A stretch of DNA of 64,000 nt from Beijerinckiaceae bacterium (GCA_030684835.1 JAUXWZ010000036.1:1-64000); one strand, 5' to 3'; shown: positions 44,519 to 53,911, numbered from the stretch's first letter. The notes: generated by a model from the letters alone, not told the origin. Numbers and translations are program-made.

Positions 44519-44536
44519 TTATAGACGCGTCTATAA
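44519..44536 (+). promoter_or_regulatory. MntR-type operator in front of mntR
   Basis: A perfect 18-bp palindrome, TTATAGACGCGTCTATAA, 41 bases before the mntR start. It shares half-sites and spacing (TATAG-N6-CTATA) with the operator in the sitA promoter, which suggests that one regulator binds both and that mntR is autoregulated. Confidence 0.72.
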
Positions 44537-44577
44537 AGCCTCACGGATGGATTCGTGGGACACAACAGGCAGGGCGC

Positions 44578-45045
44578 ATGACGAACAAGGCGAAGGCCAA
44601 GTCGGCGGAGGATGCGGCTCCTCCCCTCATCGCGGCGGAAGACCATGTCGAAAGCTTTCGGCAGGCCCGCGAGGCGCGTCGCACAGAACTGACGGAAGAT
44701 TATGTCGAACTCATCGCCGATCTGCTGGACGATTCAGGCGAGGCGCGGCAGGTGGACATCGCCGCGCGGCTGGGCGTCGCTCAGCCCACGGTCGCGAAAA
44801 TGCTGAAGCGGCTCGCCGATTCCGGCTTCATCGTTCAAAAGCCGTATCGCGGCGTGTTCCTGACCCAGACAGGCCGCGAACTCGCCGAGGAAAGCCGCGC
44901 CCGTCACCAGATCGTGGAAGGATTTTTGCGCGCGCTGGGCGTCAGCCCCGACACAGCGCGGCTTGACGCGGAGGGCATTGAACATCGCGTCAGCGCAGAG
45001 ACGCTGCGCGCGTTCGAGCGCTTCACACGCGCAAAGCGCGCTTAG
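44578..45045 (+). CDS. mntR: Manganese-responsive regulator MntR (DtxR family)
   Basis: A 155-residue DtxR-type repressor. The winged helix is [28 protein letters not shown], about residues 58-85, followed by a dimerisation/metal domain with [28 protein letters not shown] that carries the Mn ligands. There is no SH3 domain, as in the short MntR type. The start ATG at 44578 follows CAGGCAGGGC. It is divergent from sitABCD and likely represses it when manganese is plentiful. Confidence 0.92.
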   Translation: MTNKAKAKSAEDAAPPLIAAEDHVESFRQAREARRTELTEDYVELIADLLDDSGEARQVDIAARLGVAQPTVAKMLKRLADSGFIVQKPYRGVFLTQTGRELAEESRARHQIVEGFLRALGVSPDTARLDAEGIEHRVSAETLRAFERFTRAKRA

Positions 45046-45084
45046 ACGGCTTCAATACGGCGTTCCATCCTTGTGATGGCGTTG

Positions 45085-46134
45085 TTATTGAGCGGAGCCG
45101 CCCTCAAACCCCGCCAGCGCCTCACGCGCGCGGCGCGCGACGTCAGGCGGTGTGGAGACGATCTCGCGAACAATCTCCTGCAAGCGGGCGCCGGGCACGG
45201 GTGAAATCTCGAGGTTGGCGGCGTGCGCCTCTTTCAAAAGCGCAGCGTCTTTCATCGTCGCCATGAACGAGCTTCGAAGCAGCTCGAGACGATCCGCAGG
45301 AACGCCAGGGGTTGTCAGAAATGGCCGGCCCAGCGCGATATCGGCAGAGAAGAGCTGGAGCAGGGAACGGTCTTCCGCCGTCTTGCCAAATTCCATCATC
45401 AAAGGGAGATCGGGATATTCGGGGTCGCGGTCGAGTCCGACCTGCGCAAGGAGCCTGATCTTGCCGTCTCGCAGCCAGTCGCCGTTCTCCATCTTGAGGC
45501 TGTTGAAGTTGTTTCCTGCACGGCCCTGAACCTCGCCGCGCTCAAGCGCGAGGTTAACCTCCGCCGTGCTCTTGTATCCGGCGACGATCTTGAATTTCGT
45601 CCCCACGATGGCGTTCATGATGGCTGGATAAATCATCGTATAGGAGCCGGCGCCGGTTGCGCCCATCGGCGTCTCGTAGCGCGCCGCATCCGCCATCGTT
45701 TGCACCGGCGAAGTGCTCCACACGTAGAATGTCGAGTTGTTCGCCGCCGACGCGCCCAGCCAGCCAAATTGCGCGGCGTCGAATTGAATTCCCTTGCTGG
45801 TTTGCAGAACCTGCGACAGCACAAAAGAGGGAACGAGCGCCGATAAAACTGTGCCGTCCTTGGGCGCCTGGTTGGCCAGGAAGTTGGCGGCCCGCAAGTG
45901 GCCCGCACCGGGCATGTTTTTCACCACCATGGTCGCCGCGCCGGGAATATGCCTCGCCCAATGGCGCGCAATCAGCCGCGCATTCGCATCCTGTCCGCCG
46001 CCCACGCCGCTCGAAACAATCATGTCGAGGGTCTTGCCTTTGAAAAAGGCGGGCGGCGCCTCCTGTGCCTGCGCCAAGCCGCTGACGCAGATCATCACGC
46101 CTCCAACAGCCCACAAACCTGCGCGCTCTAACAT
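45085..46134 (-). CDS. TctC/Bug-type periplasmic receptor 1
   Basis: A 349-residue tripartite tricarboxylate transporter substrate-binding protein with a signal peptide ending near GLAQAQEA. Family marks are GKTLDMIVSSGVGGGQDANARLIARH, VVKNMPGAGHLRAANFL and GATGAGSYTM (ligand-loop region). The ATG at 46134 follows GGGGAGG; the frame is open to 46449 but that part is antisense to the neighbouring gene. It is divergent from the VOC gene at 46255 and resembles receptor 2 (47909) more than receptors 3 and 4. No TctA or TctB membrane gene is in the window. Ligand unknown; family members bind carboxylates. Confidence 0.9.
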   Translation of the reverse strand: MLERAGLWAVGGVMICVSGLAQAQEAPPAFFKGKTLDMIVSSGVGGGQDANARLIARHWARHIPGAATMVVKNMPGAGHLRAANFLANQAPKDGTVLSALVPSFVLSQVLQTSKGIQFDAAQFGWLGASAANNSTFYVWSTSPVQTMADAARYETPMGATGAGSYTMIYPAIMNAIVGTKFKIVAGYKSTAEVNLALERGEVQGRAGNNFNSLKMENGDWLRDGKIRLLAQVGLDRDPEYPDLPLMMEFGKTAEDRSLLQLFSADIALGRPFLTTPGVPADRLELLRSSFMATMKDAALLKEAHAANLEISPVPGARLQEIVREIVSTPPDVARRAREALAGFEGGSAQ

Positions 46135-46254
46135 GGCATCCTCCCCAGCATTATTTTCACGAACCATCGCAGAGCCGCCACATGCGCGCAACTCCCCTTG
46201 ATCGGACTGGAAAGACCGATACACTCGCTCCAAATAATTTGGAGGAACGTCAGG

Positions 46255-47070
46255 GTGCGCGCGCAGATCAATCACATGGCTATGGTCAACCCGAACTGGC
46301 CAATGATGGGCCGGTTCTACGAAGCCATGTTCGGCTTCAAGACATCCGGCAAGGTCAGCCGTCCGGCAAACGGCATCTCTGTCGGCGACGGGTACGTCGG
46401 GCTCAACATCAATCCCCAGCGCGATGGCTACATCGGCGGGCTTGACCATTTTGGCATGGTTGTCGACGACATCGAGGAAGCGCGCGCGCGCATGCAGCGC
46501 AAATTTCCCAAGGCCAACATCGTGAAGCGCCCGTCAACGCGGCCGTTCGCGCAATACTCGGGGCACGATGCAGACGGCAACGTCTTCGACCTCGCCGAAC
46601 CCAAGAGCAAGATGAACGAAATTTACGCCGAGCAGCAGGAAAAGGGCGGCTGGGCGCAGGATCGCTATCTCAACAAATTCGCCATTCGCACACCCAACGC
46701 GGAAGCGAGCGCCGAGTTTTTTCACGAAGTCTTCGACCTTCAGCTCGTCAACAAGACGGGCGACCAGGATGGCTTCTATCTGTCGGACGGACGCGTGACG
46801 CTGGCGCTGCTGCCGTGGTCGATCCCGATCTTTGAAGGTATGGCGATCAAGCGGCCCGGGCCAGACCACATCGGCATCAAGGTTGAAAGCATTGAGGCTT
46901 TTACCGAGACAATGCGCACGGTTGCGGGATCAAACCCCTATCTTGCGCCAATGCCGCTGGGCGGCAGCAAGGAATCCGACGCGCGGCGCGATTTTCTGCA
47001 GCGCTCATGCGGCGGCAAGATGCAGATCGCCGATCCCGGCGCCGTATGGATCGACATCACGGACGAATAA
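46255..47070 (+). CDS. VOC/extradiol-dioxygenase-like protein 1
   Basis: A 271-residue two-domain vicinal oxygen chelate protein, with four beta-alpha-beta-beta-beta modules by length. The GTG start at 46255 follows GGAGGA and gives MRAQINHMAMV, aligned with its three paralogs here. The N-terminal half keeps a possible metal set: His7, His in GLDHFGMVV and Asp in GNVFDLAE. In the C-terminal half the module-3 His is replaced by Lys (YLNKFAIRTP), so the usual dioxygenase site in that half is damaged. It is followed after 35 bases by VOC 2. Reaction unknown; catechol-type ring cleavage or another VOC reaction is possible. Confidence 0.85.
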   Translation: MRAQINHMAMVNPNWPMMGRFYEAMFGFKTSGKVSRPANGISVGDGYVGLNINPQRDGYIGGLDHFGMVVDDIEEARARMQRKFPKANIVKRPSTRPFAQYSGHDADGNVFDLAEPKSKMNEIYAEQQEKGGWAQDRYLNKFAIRTPNAEASAEFFHEVFDLQLVNKTGDQDGFYLSDGRVTLALLPWSIPIFEGMAIKRPGPDHIGIKVESIEAFTETMRTVAGSNPYLAPMPLGGSKESDARRDFLQRSCGGKMQIADPGAVWIDITDE

Positions 47071-47105
47071 GCGCGACGGCGCCAAACCTAAATTCAGGAG
47101 GAAAC

Positions 47106-47912
47106 ATGTTCGCCAAGATCAATCATCTTGCGATCTCGACGGATTACTACGCCGTCAACGCAAAGTTCTATCAGGCGCTGTTTGGCATGAACACGTCCAA
47201 CACGCCCCGGCCCGCACGCGCTGTGCCGGTCGGCGACGGACAAATCGGGCTGAACAACATCCCGCGGCGTGACGGACGCCGCAGCGGGCTCGATCACTTC
47301 GGCCTTGAAGTAGAGAGCATCGACCAGGCGCTTGAACGGATGCGCAAGTTCGACTCATCGCTGACCTGGGTGAAGCGCCCGTCTGTCCGCCCCAACGCGG
47401 CCTACAGCGCGCACGATCCAGACATGATCATCTTCGATCTGGCCGAACGCAATTCGGGCAAGGCGCTGGATGTTTTTGCCGAGAACAAGGGCGGCGACCT
47501 GCCCAAGCGCTACATCAACCACATCGTCCTGCGTGTCAGAAACCCCGAGCGCAGCGCCGAATTTTATTCGAAGGTTTTTGAACTCGATTTGCTGAACGAC
47601 CGCAGCGGCGACAGCTATCACCTGTCGGACGGACGCGTTCGCATGGTGCTGATGCAATGGACCATGGACAATTTCATCGGACACGATCCGATGCCGCCCG
47701 CGCTTGATCATTTTGGCTTCAAGGTTGAGAGTGTTGAGGCGATCAAAAACGAGATGATCGAACTCATTGGCTATAATCCGCAGATGGTGACCAAGCCGCT
47801 CGGCATCGGCGCGGAAGGTGAGGCGCGCCTGTCGCTTTTCAAGCAGTGCCCCATCGGCGAATTTCATCTTACGGATCTGGAGGGCGTCTACATTGACGTC
47901 ACAGAACATTGA
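47106..47912 (+). CDS. VOC/extradiol-dioxygenase-like protein 2
   Basis: A 268-residue VOC protein. It starts MFAKINHLAISTDYY after CAGGAGGAAAC. Both halves keep candidate ligands: His in INHLAI, His in GLDHFGLEV and Asp in IIFDLAE in the N-terminal half; His in YINHIVLRV, His in LDHFGFKVE and Asp in VYIDVTE in the C-terminal half. The final acidic ligand is Asp where type I extradiol dioxygenases use Glu. Its stop overlaps the TTG start of receptor 2 (TTGA), so receptor and enzyme are cotranslated. Confidence 0.87.
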   Translation: MFAKINHLAISTDYYAVNAKFYQALFGMNTSNTPRPARAVPVGDGQIGLNNIPRRDGRRSGLDHFGLEVESIDQALERMRKFDSSLTWVKRPSVRPNAAYSAHDPDMIIFDLAERNSGKALDVFAENKGGDLPKRYINHIVLRVRNPERSAEFYSKVFELDLLNDRSGDSYHLSDGRVRMVLMQWTMDNFIGHDPMPPALDHFGFKVESVEAIKNEMIELIGYNPQMVTKPLGIGAEGEARLSLFKQCPIGEFHLTDLEGVYIDVTEH

Positions 47913-48937
47913 GGACGCCCGCAAGCTTCTGCATCGCCGCCATAATGGGCCTATCGAGCTTGGCGGCTGCGCACGCGCAGAGCGGCGCCGTCGCCGAATT
48001 TTACGCCGGCAAGCCGATGACGCTGATCGTCAGCACGGGCGCTGGCGGAGGGCTGGACGCCAACGCCCGTCTCGTGGCGCGGCATATGGGCAAGCACATA
48101 CCGGGCAAGCCGTCGATCGTCGTGCGCAACATGCCGGGCGCAGGGCACATTCAGGCGACGAATTTCATGCATACGCAGGCGCCGAAGGATGGCTCGCACA
48201 TCGCGGCGATCCTGCCGTCGTTTGTGCTCTACCAACTGATCGACGGACGCGGCGCGCAATATGATACGCGCAATTTCAACTGGCTGGGCTCCAGCGACGT
48301 GGACAACATGAATGTCTACGTCTGGCACGCTGCGTCAGTGAAATCTATCGAGGACGCCAAGCGCACTGAAATCCTGATGGGCGGCACCGGCGCCGGTTCG
48401 TATACTGTCCTGTTTCCGACGCTGATGAACAACCTGATCGGCACCAAATTCAAGATCGTTTCAGGATATAAAAGCACGAATGAAATTCATCTCGCTATGG
48501 AGCGTGGTGAAGTGCAGGGCCGCGCTGGAAATTTCTTTTCAAGCCTGAAATCACAGAATGCCGATTGGTTGCGTGATGGGAAGATAAATCTAATCGCGCA
48601 GGTAGGGGAAAAGCGCGATCCGGAATTTCCTAACGTGCCGCTTTTACAGGAATTGACGACGGATGCCGAAGCCAAGCAAATATTTCGTTTGTTTTCGGCG
48701 GAAATAGCGATGGGCAAAGCCTATCTGACAACGCCCGACACTCCCAAAGATCGGCTCGATGCGCTGCGGCGCGCATTTGACGCTACAATGCAGGACGCGA
48801 GCTTCCTGACGGAGGCGAAGTCATCCGCCATTGAAGTGCGTCCGCTCAATGCGGACGCTGTGTCGCGCATTGCGAACGAAATCCTCGCAACCCCCAAGGC
48901 GCTGGTTGAGCGCGCGGCGCAGGTGCGCGGCAAATAG
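47909..48937 (+). CDS. TctC/Bug-type periplasmic receptor 2
   Basis: A 342-residue receptor. The TTG at 47909 overlaps the VOC 2 stop and is the only start that gives a full signal peptide (SFCIAAIMGLSSLAAAHAQ). Family marks: KPMTLIVSTGAGGGLDANARLV, VVRNMPGAGHIQATNFM, GGTGAGSYTVLF and GYKSTNEIHLAMERGEVQGRAG with breaks. It is closest to receptor 1 by eye. The stretch around 48421-48720 is visibly richer in A/T codons than the rest of the gene. Followed after 17 bases by the PanE-like gene. Confidence 0.88.
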   Translation: MRTPASFCIAAIMGLSSLAAAHAQSGAVAEFYAGKPMTLIVSTGAGGGLDANARLVARHMGKHIPGKPSIVVRNMPGAGHIQATNFMHTQAPKDGSHIAAILPSFVLYQLIDGRGAQYDTRNFNWLGSSDVDNMNVYVWHAASVKSIEDAKRTEILMGGTGAGSYTVLFPTLMNNLIGTKFKIVSGYKSTNEIHLAMERGEVQGRAGNFFSSLKSQNADWLRDGKINLIAQVGEKRDPEFPNVPLLQELTTDAEAKQIFRLFSAEIAMGKAYLTTPDTPKDRLDALRRAFDATMQDASFLTEAKSSAIEVRPLNADAVSRIANEILATPKALVERAAQVRGK

Positions 48938-48954
48938 CTGAGAGACAGTCCTGA

Positions 48955-49935
48955 ATGAAGATCTGCATCATCGGCGCAGGCGCTATCGGCGGGTTGCTCG
49001 CCGCGCGTCTCGCCAAGTACGGCGAAGACGTAACGATCGTGGCGCGCGGTCATCAATTGGCCGCCATTCGCAACAATGGCCTGCGACTTGTTGAGGAGAG
49101 CGGGGAAACGTTCGCCGTCGCGCCGCGCGCAGTGGAGAGACTGAGCGATGTGGAAGCTCAGGATCTCGTGATCCTTGGCATGAAGGCGCATCAGGTTTCC
49201 GCGGTCGCGCCCGCGGTGCCGGGAATGCTTACGCCGCAGGGACTTGTCCTCACCGCGCAGAACGGTATTCCGTGGTGGTACTTCTGCAAGACCGGGGGCG
49301 CGCACGAAGGTCGAGCCCTCGACAGCGTCGATCCGGGTGGCGATATCGCACGCCATTTGCCAGTAGATCGCGTCATCGGATCCGTGGTTTATCCCGCCGC
49401 CGAAATTTCAGAGCCCGGAGTGATCCGCCTGATTGAAGGTAATCGATTTTCGCTCGCGGAAATCGATAATACAAAATCCGATCGCGTTCAGGCTGTGTCC
49501 AGCGCATTCACGGCGGCAGGCTTCAAGGCCCCGGTCGTTACAGACATCCGCGCGGAAATCTGGACCAAGCTCTGGGGCAATCTGAGTTTTAATCCGATCA
49601 GCGCGCTGACCGGCGCGACGCTCGCCGGCATCTGCCGCAGCCCGCTCACGCGCGAACTGGCCGCTGACATGATGCGTGAGGCGCAATCGGTTGGCGAAGC
49701 CCTCGGCGTTCGCTTCCGCATACCGCTCGAAAAGCGTCTGGCGGGCGCAGAAGCGGTGGGTGAACACAAGACATCGATGCTGCAAGACATCGAGGCGCGC
49801 AGGCCCACGGAAGCTGCCGCCCTCGTTGGTTCGATTATTGAACTTGGGCAGATCGTCGGCGTGCAAACGCCGAAGATCGCAGCGGTTTATGCGCTCGTGC
49901 GCGGGCTTGAAGATTCAAACGCCGCGCGCGCTTGA
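48955..49935 (+). CDS. Ketopantoate reductase-like (PanE/ApbA family) protein
   Basis: A 326-residue NADP-dependent 2-oxo-acid reductase fold: Rossmann motif CIIGAGAIGGLLAARLAKYG at the N-terminus, LGMKAHQVSA, NGIPWWYF, and the catalytic Lys region in IWTKLWGNLSFNPISALTG. Housekeeping PanE makes pantoate, but this copy carries a GGAHEGRALDSVDPGG insertion and sits 17 bases after a TctC receptor, so it more likely reduces a 2-oxo acid of the local catabolic pathway. It is convergent with the hydrolase gene. Confidence 0.85.
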   Translation: MKICIIGAGAIGGLLAARLAKYGEDVTIVARGHQLAAIRNNGLRLVEESGETFAVAPRAVERLSDVEAQDLVILGMKAHQVSAVAPAVPGMLTPQGLVLTAQNGIPWWYFCKTGGAHEGRALDSVDPGGDIARHLPVDRVIGSVVYPAAEISEPGVIRLIEGNRFSLAEIDNTKSDRVQAVSSAFTAAGFKAPVVTDIRAEIWTKLWGNLSFNPISALTGATLAGICRSPLTRELAADMMREAQSVGEALGVRFRIPLEKRLAGAEAVGEHKTSMLQDIEARRPTEAAALVGSIIELGQIVGVQTPKIAAVYALVRGLEDSNAARA

Positions 49936-49938
49936 CCT

Positions 49939-50787
49939 TCACGCTTTCAGAAACGGTATGGCGAGGCGCGCCACGTCCTTTTCAGCATCCCACGGCACCA
50001 GATGCTTGCAGTCGGGAACGATGTGCAGATCAAGCTGCGGCGCCAGCGCCTTGAGATTTGTGGCGCGTTCGAACGCGTTGGCGCGATCGTTGCGGCCGTA
50101 AATAAGCAACAGCGGCAAGCGGATCTCAAGCAGACGCTTCCACATCGGCGCGTCATCGCTTTTGGCCTTTGTCTTGTTGGACGATTGCTGGCTGCGCGCG
50201 ACGAAGGCCTCAAACGCCTTGCCCAGACTGCGGCTGTGGCGCAGCGCTAATTCATCGGGCGTGATGAGTTCATGATGGAAGAGATTGGCTTCCAACAGCT
50301 TCCGGGTGTCATCGATAGATGGCTCTTCGCTCGCCATGCGGCGTTCCAGACGCGCCTGCACAACAGCCTCGCGTCCTTCGCCGCTTGCCTCCAATGCGGG
50401 CAGCAAACTGCCCGTGCCAAGAATGACGACATGGGACCAGGCATCCGGCGTCTCAAGCGCCAGTTGCACGGCCATGTTGCCAGCCTGCGAATGGGCGACG
50501 AGCGCCGGCCGCTCAAGGCCCAGCGCCTTGCAGAATGCAGGCAGGTTCTTGCGCCGAAAGCCAACTGAATGATCCTGCGGAATGTCGGACAAGCCAAAGC
50601 CCGGCTGATCATAGGCAATGGCGCGAAAACCATTATCTGCAAACGCCGGCAGATTGCGAATGAACACATCCGCCGACGAGCCGAGCGAAGCGCCATGCAG
50701 AAACACGACGGGTGGCCCTTCGCCCTGCTCGATGTAGCGAATTGTCAAATCATCGACGGTGACGAACCTGTCCTGGGGAGCCGGCAT
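49939..50787 (-). CDS. Alpha/beta hydrolase, meta-cleavage-hydrolase-like
   Basis: A 282-residue alpha/beta hydrolase. Oxyanion motif VFLHGASLGSS, nucleophile elbow VAHSQAGNMAVQ (Ser), Asp in IYGRNDRANAF and His in PDCKHLVPWD, in the order of C-C bond hydrolases such as MhpC/BphD/HsaD. ATG 50787 (MPAPQDRFVTVDDLTIRY) is preferred; a TTG at 50814 overlaps the receptor 3 stop. It is the third gene of the minus-strand unit VOC 3, receptor 3, hydrolase; a ring-cleavage protein next to a meta-cleavage-type hydrolase supports an aromatic pathway. Esterase or haloalkane activities cannot be excluded. Confidence 0.84.
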   Translation of the reverse strand: MPAPQDRFVTVDDLTIRYIEQGEGPPVVFLHGASLGSSADVFIRNLPAFADNGFRAIAYDQPGFGLSDIPQDHSVGFRRKNLPAFCKALGLERPALVAHSQAGNMAVQLALETPDAWSHVVILGTGSLLPALEASGEGREAVVQARLERRMASEEPSIDDTRKLLEANLFHHELITPDELALRHSRSLGKAFEAFVARSQQSSNKTKAKSDDAPMWKRLLEIRLPLLLIYGRNDRANAFERATNLKALAPQLDLHIVPDCKHLVPWDAEKDVARLAIPFLKA

Positions 50788-50810
50788 GTGCTTGCGTCTT
50801 TCCTGTGCAA

Positions 50811-51833
50811 TCAATTGTTGGGCGTGCCGCTCATCGCGTCCTTGGCCGCAGCGACGATCTCAGGTGGAAGCGAGAAGGCGCTGCGAACAATGTCAGCTAC
50901 CTTTTCGCCCGAGACTTCGTCGAGTTCAATTTTCTGTTTTTCAGCCTCGGCAATAAAGTTCTTGTCGTTCATAGCGGCATGGAACGCCTTGCGGATGATT
51001 TCCAGACGGTCGGCAGGCACGCCGGGCGGCATGAGAATGGGCCGATCCATTTCCTGAGGCGCCAGGACGAGCTGGAGAATTTGCTTCTTTCGCTCATCGG
51101 GAATGAGCTCAACGACTGACGGCACATCAGGCAAGAGCGGCGAGCGTTCCAGTCCGATCGCGACCGGCACGAAAACTTTCTTTTGTGCGAACCACTCGGG
51201 TCGTGTTGAACGGATCGAGGAAATAAGGCCGCCGCACCGCCCCGTCACTTCGCCGCGCTCCATAGCGAGATACACATCATTGCCGCCCTTGTAGCCGGAA
51301 ACAATCTTGATCTTTGTGCCATAAAGCTTGTTGAGCAGCGCCGGCAGCGTCTCCATCTGCGAGCCTGCGCCGGTTCCACCGACGATATACTCCTTATCGA
51401 ACAGGTCTTTCCACTCCTGTACGCCCGACGTGTGCCAGGCAACGCAAATGGCGGTTGCGCGGCTGATGCTGCCGACCCAGTTCATCTGCCGGGGATCGAA
51501 ATTGGCGCCCTTGGTCCCATACAGCGGCGCGAACGGCACGCTGGAATGCACCATGCCAATAGTAGTTCCATCTTTCGGCGCGACGTTCGCAAGGAACATC
51601 ATCGCGCGGATGCCGCCGGCGCCAGGCATGTTCTGGATCACGATATTGGGATTACCGGGTATCGCCTTTTCAAAGAAAGGCGCAAAGGCGCGCGCGTAGC
51701 TTGAATAGCCGCCGCCCTCACCCGCGCTCAGTATCCAGTTGATCTGTTTGCCTTTGTAGAAATCCTGCTGTGCCGAAGCGGACGCAGCCGGCAGCGTCAG
51801 CGCGACCGCCAACAAGCTCGCGATGCGAAGCAT
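50811..51833 (-). CDS. TctC/Bug-type periplasmic receptor 3
   Basis: A 340-residue receptor with signal peptide (LLAVALTLPAASASAQ), WILSAGEGGGYSSYARAFAP, IQNMPGAGGIRAMMF, CVAWHTSGVQEW and GGTGAGSQMETLP. It is close to receptor 4 (52853), with which it shares the NMPGAGGIRAMM and AWHTSGV stretches. It follows GGGAGGAAACATC and lies 33 bases downstream of VOC 3 in the same operon. Confidence 0.9.
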   Translation of the reverse strand: MLRIASLLAVALTLPAASASAQQDFYKGKQINWILSAGEGGGYSSYARAFAPFFEKAIPGNPNIVIQNMPGAGGIRAMMFLANVAPKDGTTIGMVHSSVPFAPLYGTKGANFDPRQMNWVGSISRATAICVAWHTSGVQEWKDLFDKEYIVGGTGAGSQMETLPALLNKLYGTKIKIVSGYKGGNDVYLAMERGEVTGRCGGLISSIRSTRPEWFAQKKVFVPVAIGLERSPLLPDVPSVVELIPDERKKQILQLVLAPQEMDRPILMPPGVPADRLEIIRKAFHAAMNDKNFIAEAEKQKIELDEVSGEKVADIVRSAFSLPPEIVAAAKDAMSGTPNN

Positions 51834-51866
51834 GATGTTTCCTCCCTCGTTGCGCCTGGCTTTTGT

Positions 51867-52679
51867 TCAGCCTTCGAACGCGTCAATCAGATTGCCGTCG
51901 CAGTCAGCAAAATGCAGCTGCCCGAATGGGCAAGAGCGCTTGAAAAGCGCCTCCAGCGCCTTGCCTTCCACGCCAGTCGCAACCGGTTCGGGAGCGATGC
52001 GTGGATTGTCGTCGCCGATGCGCTGAATGTCTTCTTGCAGCGCGGCAAGGCTTTCCACCTTAAAGCCGATGTGATCCATGCCCTGCGTGATGATGCCCGT
52101 GCCGTCATAATCCATAATGTCCCACGGCATGATGACCAGCGTGATGTGGCCATCGGTGAGATAGTAATTCTTGTCGTCGGCGGCCTGGTTGGTCGGCGCA
52201 AGCTCAAAAACGTCGCGATAGAATTCAGCTGTCTCCTGCGGCCGCATCGTGCGGAAGGCGACATGATGGATGTGGCGCGGGTTGGCGTTGCCGTCGTTCT
52301 CGACATACACGGAGGTGCGGTTGCTCATGTCCTTTTGCGAAATATCGAACATGTTGCCGTCGGGGTCATGGGTGGAAACGCCCGCGAAGGGCCGCGTGGA
52401 CGGACGCTTCAGCCAATTCACCGTCGGGTAGCGCTTGCGCATGCGCTCGTACACCGCCTCGGTGTCCTCGACCTGAATACCGAAATGGTCGAGCCCCGCA
52501 GAGCGCCCCGCGCGGCGCGGATTGATATTCAAGCCGACGTAGCCATCACCCACAGTGACCGCACGCGCTGGCCGCGTCTTCGGCGACGTGCGCATGCCGA
52601 AAACCGACTCGTAGAATTTAGAAAGCTGCGCGTAATTTTCGCTGACAATAGCGACGTGATTGATCTTCGAAAAAGCCAC
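51867..52679 (-). CDS. VOC/extradiol-dioxygenase-like protein 3
   Basis: A 270-residue VOC protein starting MAFSKINHVAIVSENYAQLS. Ligand candidates: His in INHVAI, His in GLDHFGIQVE and Asp in GNMFDISQ; in the second half His in IHHVAFRTM, His in GMDHIGFKVE and Asp in NLIDAFEG. It leads a minus-strand unit with receptor 3 and the hydrolase and is divergent from receptor 4. It is the paralog closest to VOC 4. Confidence 0.87.
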   Translation of the reverse strand: MAFSKINHVAIVSENYAQLSKFYESVFGMRTSPKTRPARAVTVGDGYVGLNINPRRAGRSAGLDHFGIQVEDTEAVYERMRKRYPTVNWLKRPSTRPFAGVSTHDPDGNMFDISQKDMSNRTSVYVENDGNANPRHIHHVAFRTMRPQETAEFYRDVFELAPTNQAADDKNYYLTDGHITLVIMPWDIMDYDGTGIITQGMDHIGFKVESLAALQEDIQRIGDDNPRIAPEPVATGVEGKALEALFKRSCPFGQLHFADCDGNLIDAFEG

Positions 52680-52852
52680 AATATCCTCCCGTTAGGCTTT
52701 CCGTCTTTCGCGGCGCCTCCGAATTTTGCAGACTATGCGACGGTCATCGGTCCTTGGCAAGACGGCGGTTATTGACTGGCGCCGCGCGGGGTGTAGCATC
52801 CGTCCGGAAAAACAGGCGTGACCGGAAACAGGTCGACGCAGTGGAGGAAATG

Positions 52853-53875
52853 ATGCGTCTGTTCGCGACGGCTTTGGCCGCGATGAGCTTTGCCATCTCG
52901 TGTGAAACGATGAAAGCCGACCCGGTGGCGGATTTCTACAAGGATCGCCAAGTTTCGCTGATCCTGAGCGCGGGTGAAGGAGGCGGCTATTCAACCTACG
53001 CGCGCGTCTTCGCGCCGTACCTGTCCAGCCACATGCCCGGCAAACCGAACATCGTCGTCCAAAACATGCCGGGCGCCGGCGGCATCCGCGCGATGATGTA
53101 TTTTCACTCTGCGGCGCCGAAGGATGGTTCGACCATCGGTCTCGTCCATTCGGGCGTTCCGCTGGCGCCGCTCTTCAAACTCAACGGCGCGAATTTCGAC
53201 AGCCTCAAGATGAATTGGCTTGGCGCACTGACCCGCGCGGACGCCATTTGCGTCGCCTGGCATACGTCCGGCGTCGCGAACTGGGACGATCTGTTCACAA
53301 AGGAATTCGTGGTCGGGGGAACCGGGGCCGGGTCGCAAATGGAGACCTATCCGGCCCTGCTCAATGCGTTGTTTGGCACCAAGATCAAGATCATTTCCGG
53401 CTACAAGGGTGGCAACGAGGTCTATCTTGCTATGGAGCGCGGTGAGGTGCAGGGGCGCTGTGGCGGGGGCTTTGCTTCGCTGGAGTCGACGCGGCCGCAA
53501 TGGTTGAAGCAAAATCTCATCAAGGTGCCCGTGCTTTTTGCGCTCGAGCGCAGCAGCGACCGCCCGAGTGAAATCCCCGTCATCGAACGCACGAAGGACG
53601 AGCGGACAATACAAATTTTGCAATTGGCATTGATGCCGCAGTCCATGGATCGGCCATTTCTTGCGCCCGCAGGCGTGCCTGAAGATCGCGCAAAGGCTCT
53701 GCGCGCGGCTTTTTCAGCGGCGGCAAACGACAAGCAATTCCGCGAACAAGCGGCCAAGCAGCGACTCGAAATTGAGCCTGTGTCGGGCGAAGAAGTCGAG
53801 CGGATGCTTAGACACGCCTTTCAGCTTCCGCCAGATGTGGTCAAAGCCGCAGCTGTCGCCATGCGAATTGAATAG
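52853..53875 (+). CDS. TctC/Bug-type periplasmic receptor 4
   Basis: A 340-residue receptor. Of the tandem ATGATG at 52850/52853 the second has the better spacing from GGAGG. The signal peptide is short (LFATALAAMSFAISCETM). Family marks: SLILSAGEGGGYSTYARVFAP, VQNMPGAGGIRAMMYF, AWHTSGVANW and GGTGAGSQMETYP. It precedes VOC 4 by 36 bases. The interval 52680-52852 between it and the divergent VOC 3 gene must hold both promoters. Confidence 0.89.
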   Translation: MRLFATALAAMSFAISCETMKADPVADFYKDRQVSLILSAGEGGGYSTYARVFAPYLSSHMPGKPNIVVQNMPGAGGIRAMMYFHSAAPKDGSTIGLVHSGVPLAPLFKLNGANFDSLKMNWLGALTRADAICVAWHTSGVANWDDLFTKEFVVGGTGAGSQMETYPALLNALFGTKIKIISGYKGGNEVYLAMERGEVQGRCGGGFASLESTRPQWLKQNLIKVPVLFALERSSDRPSEIPVIERTKDERTIQILQLALMPQSMDRPFLAPAGVPEDRAKALRAAFSAAANDKQFREQAAKQRLEIEPVSGEEVERMLRHAFQLPPDVVKAAAVAMRIE

Positions 53876-53911
53876 AACCTGGAATAGCACCAATCCGGAG
53901 ACAGACATCAC

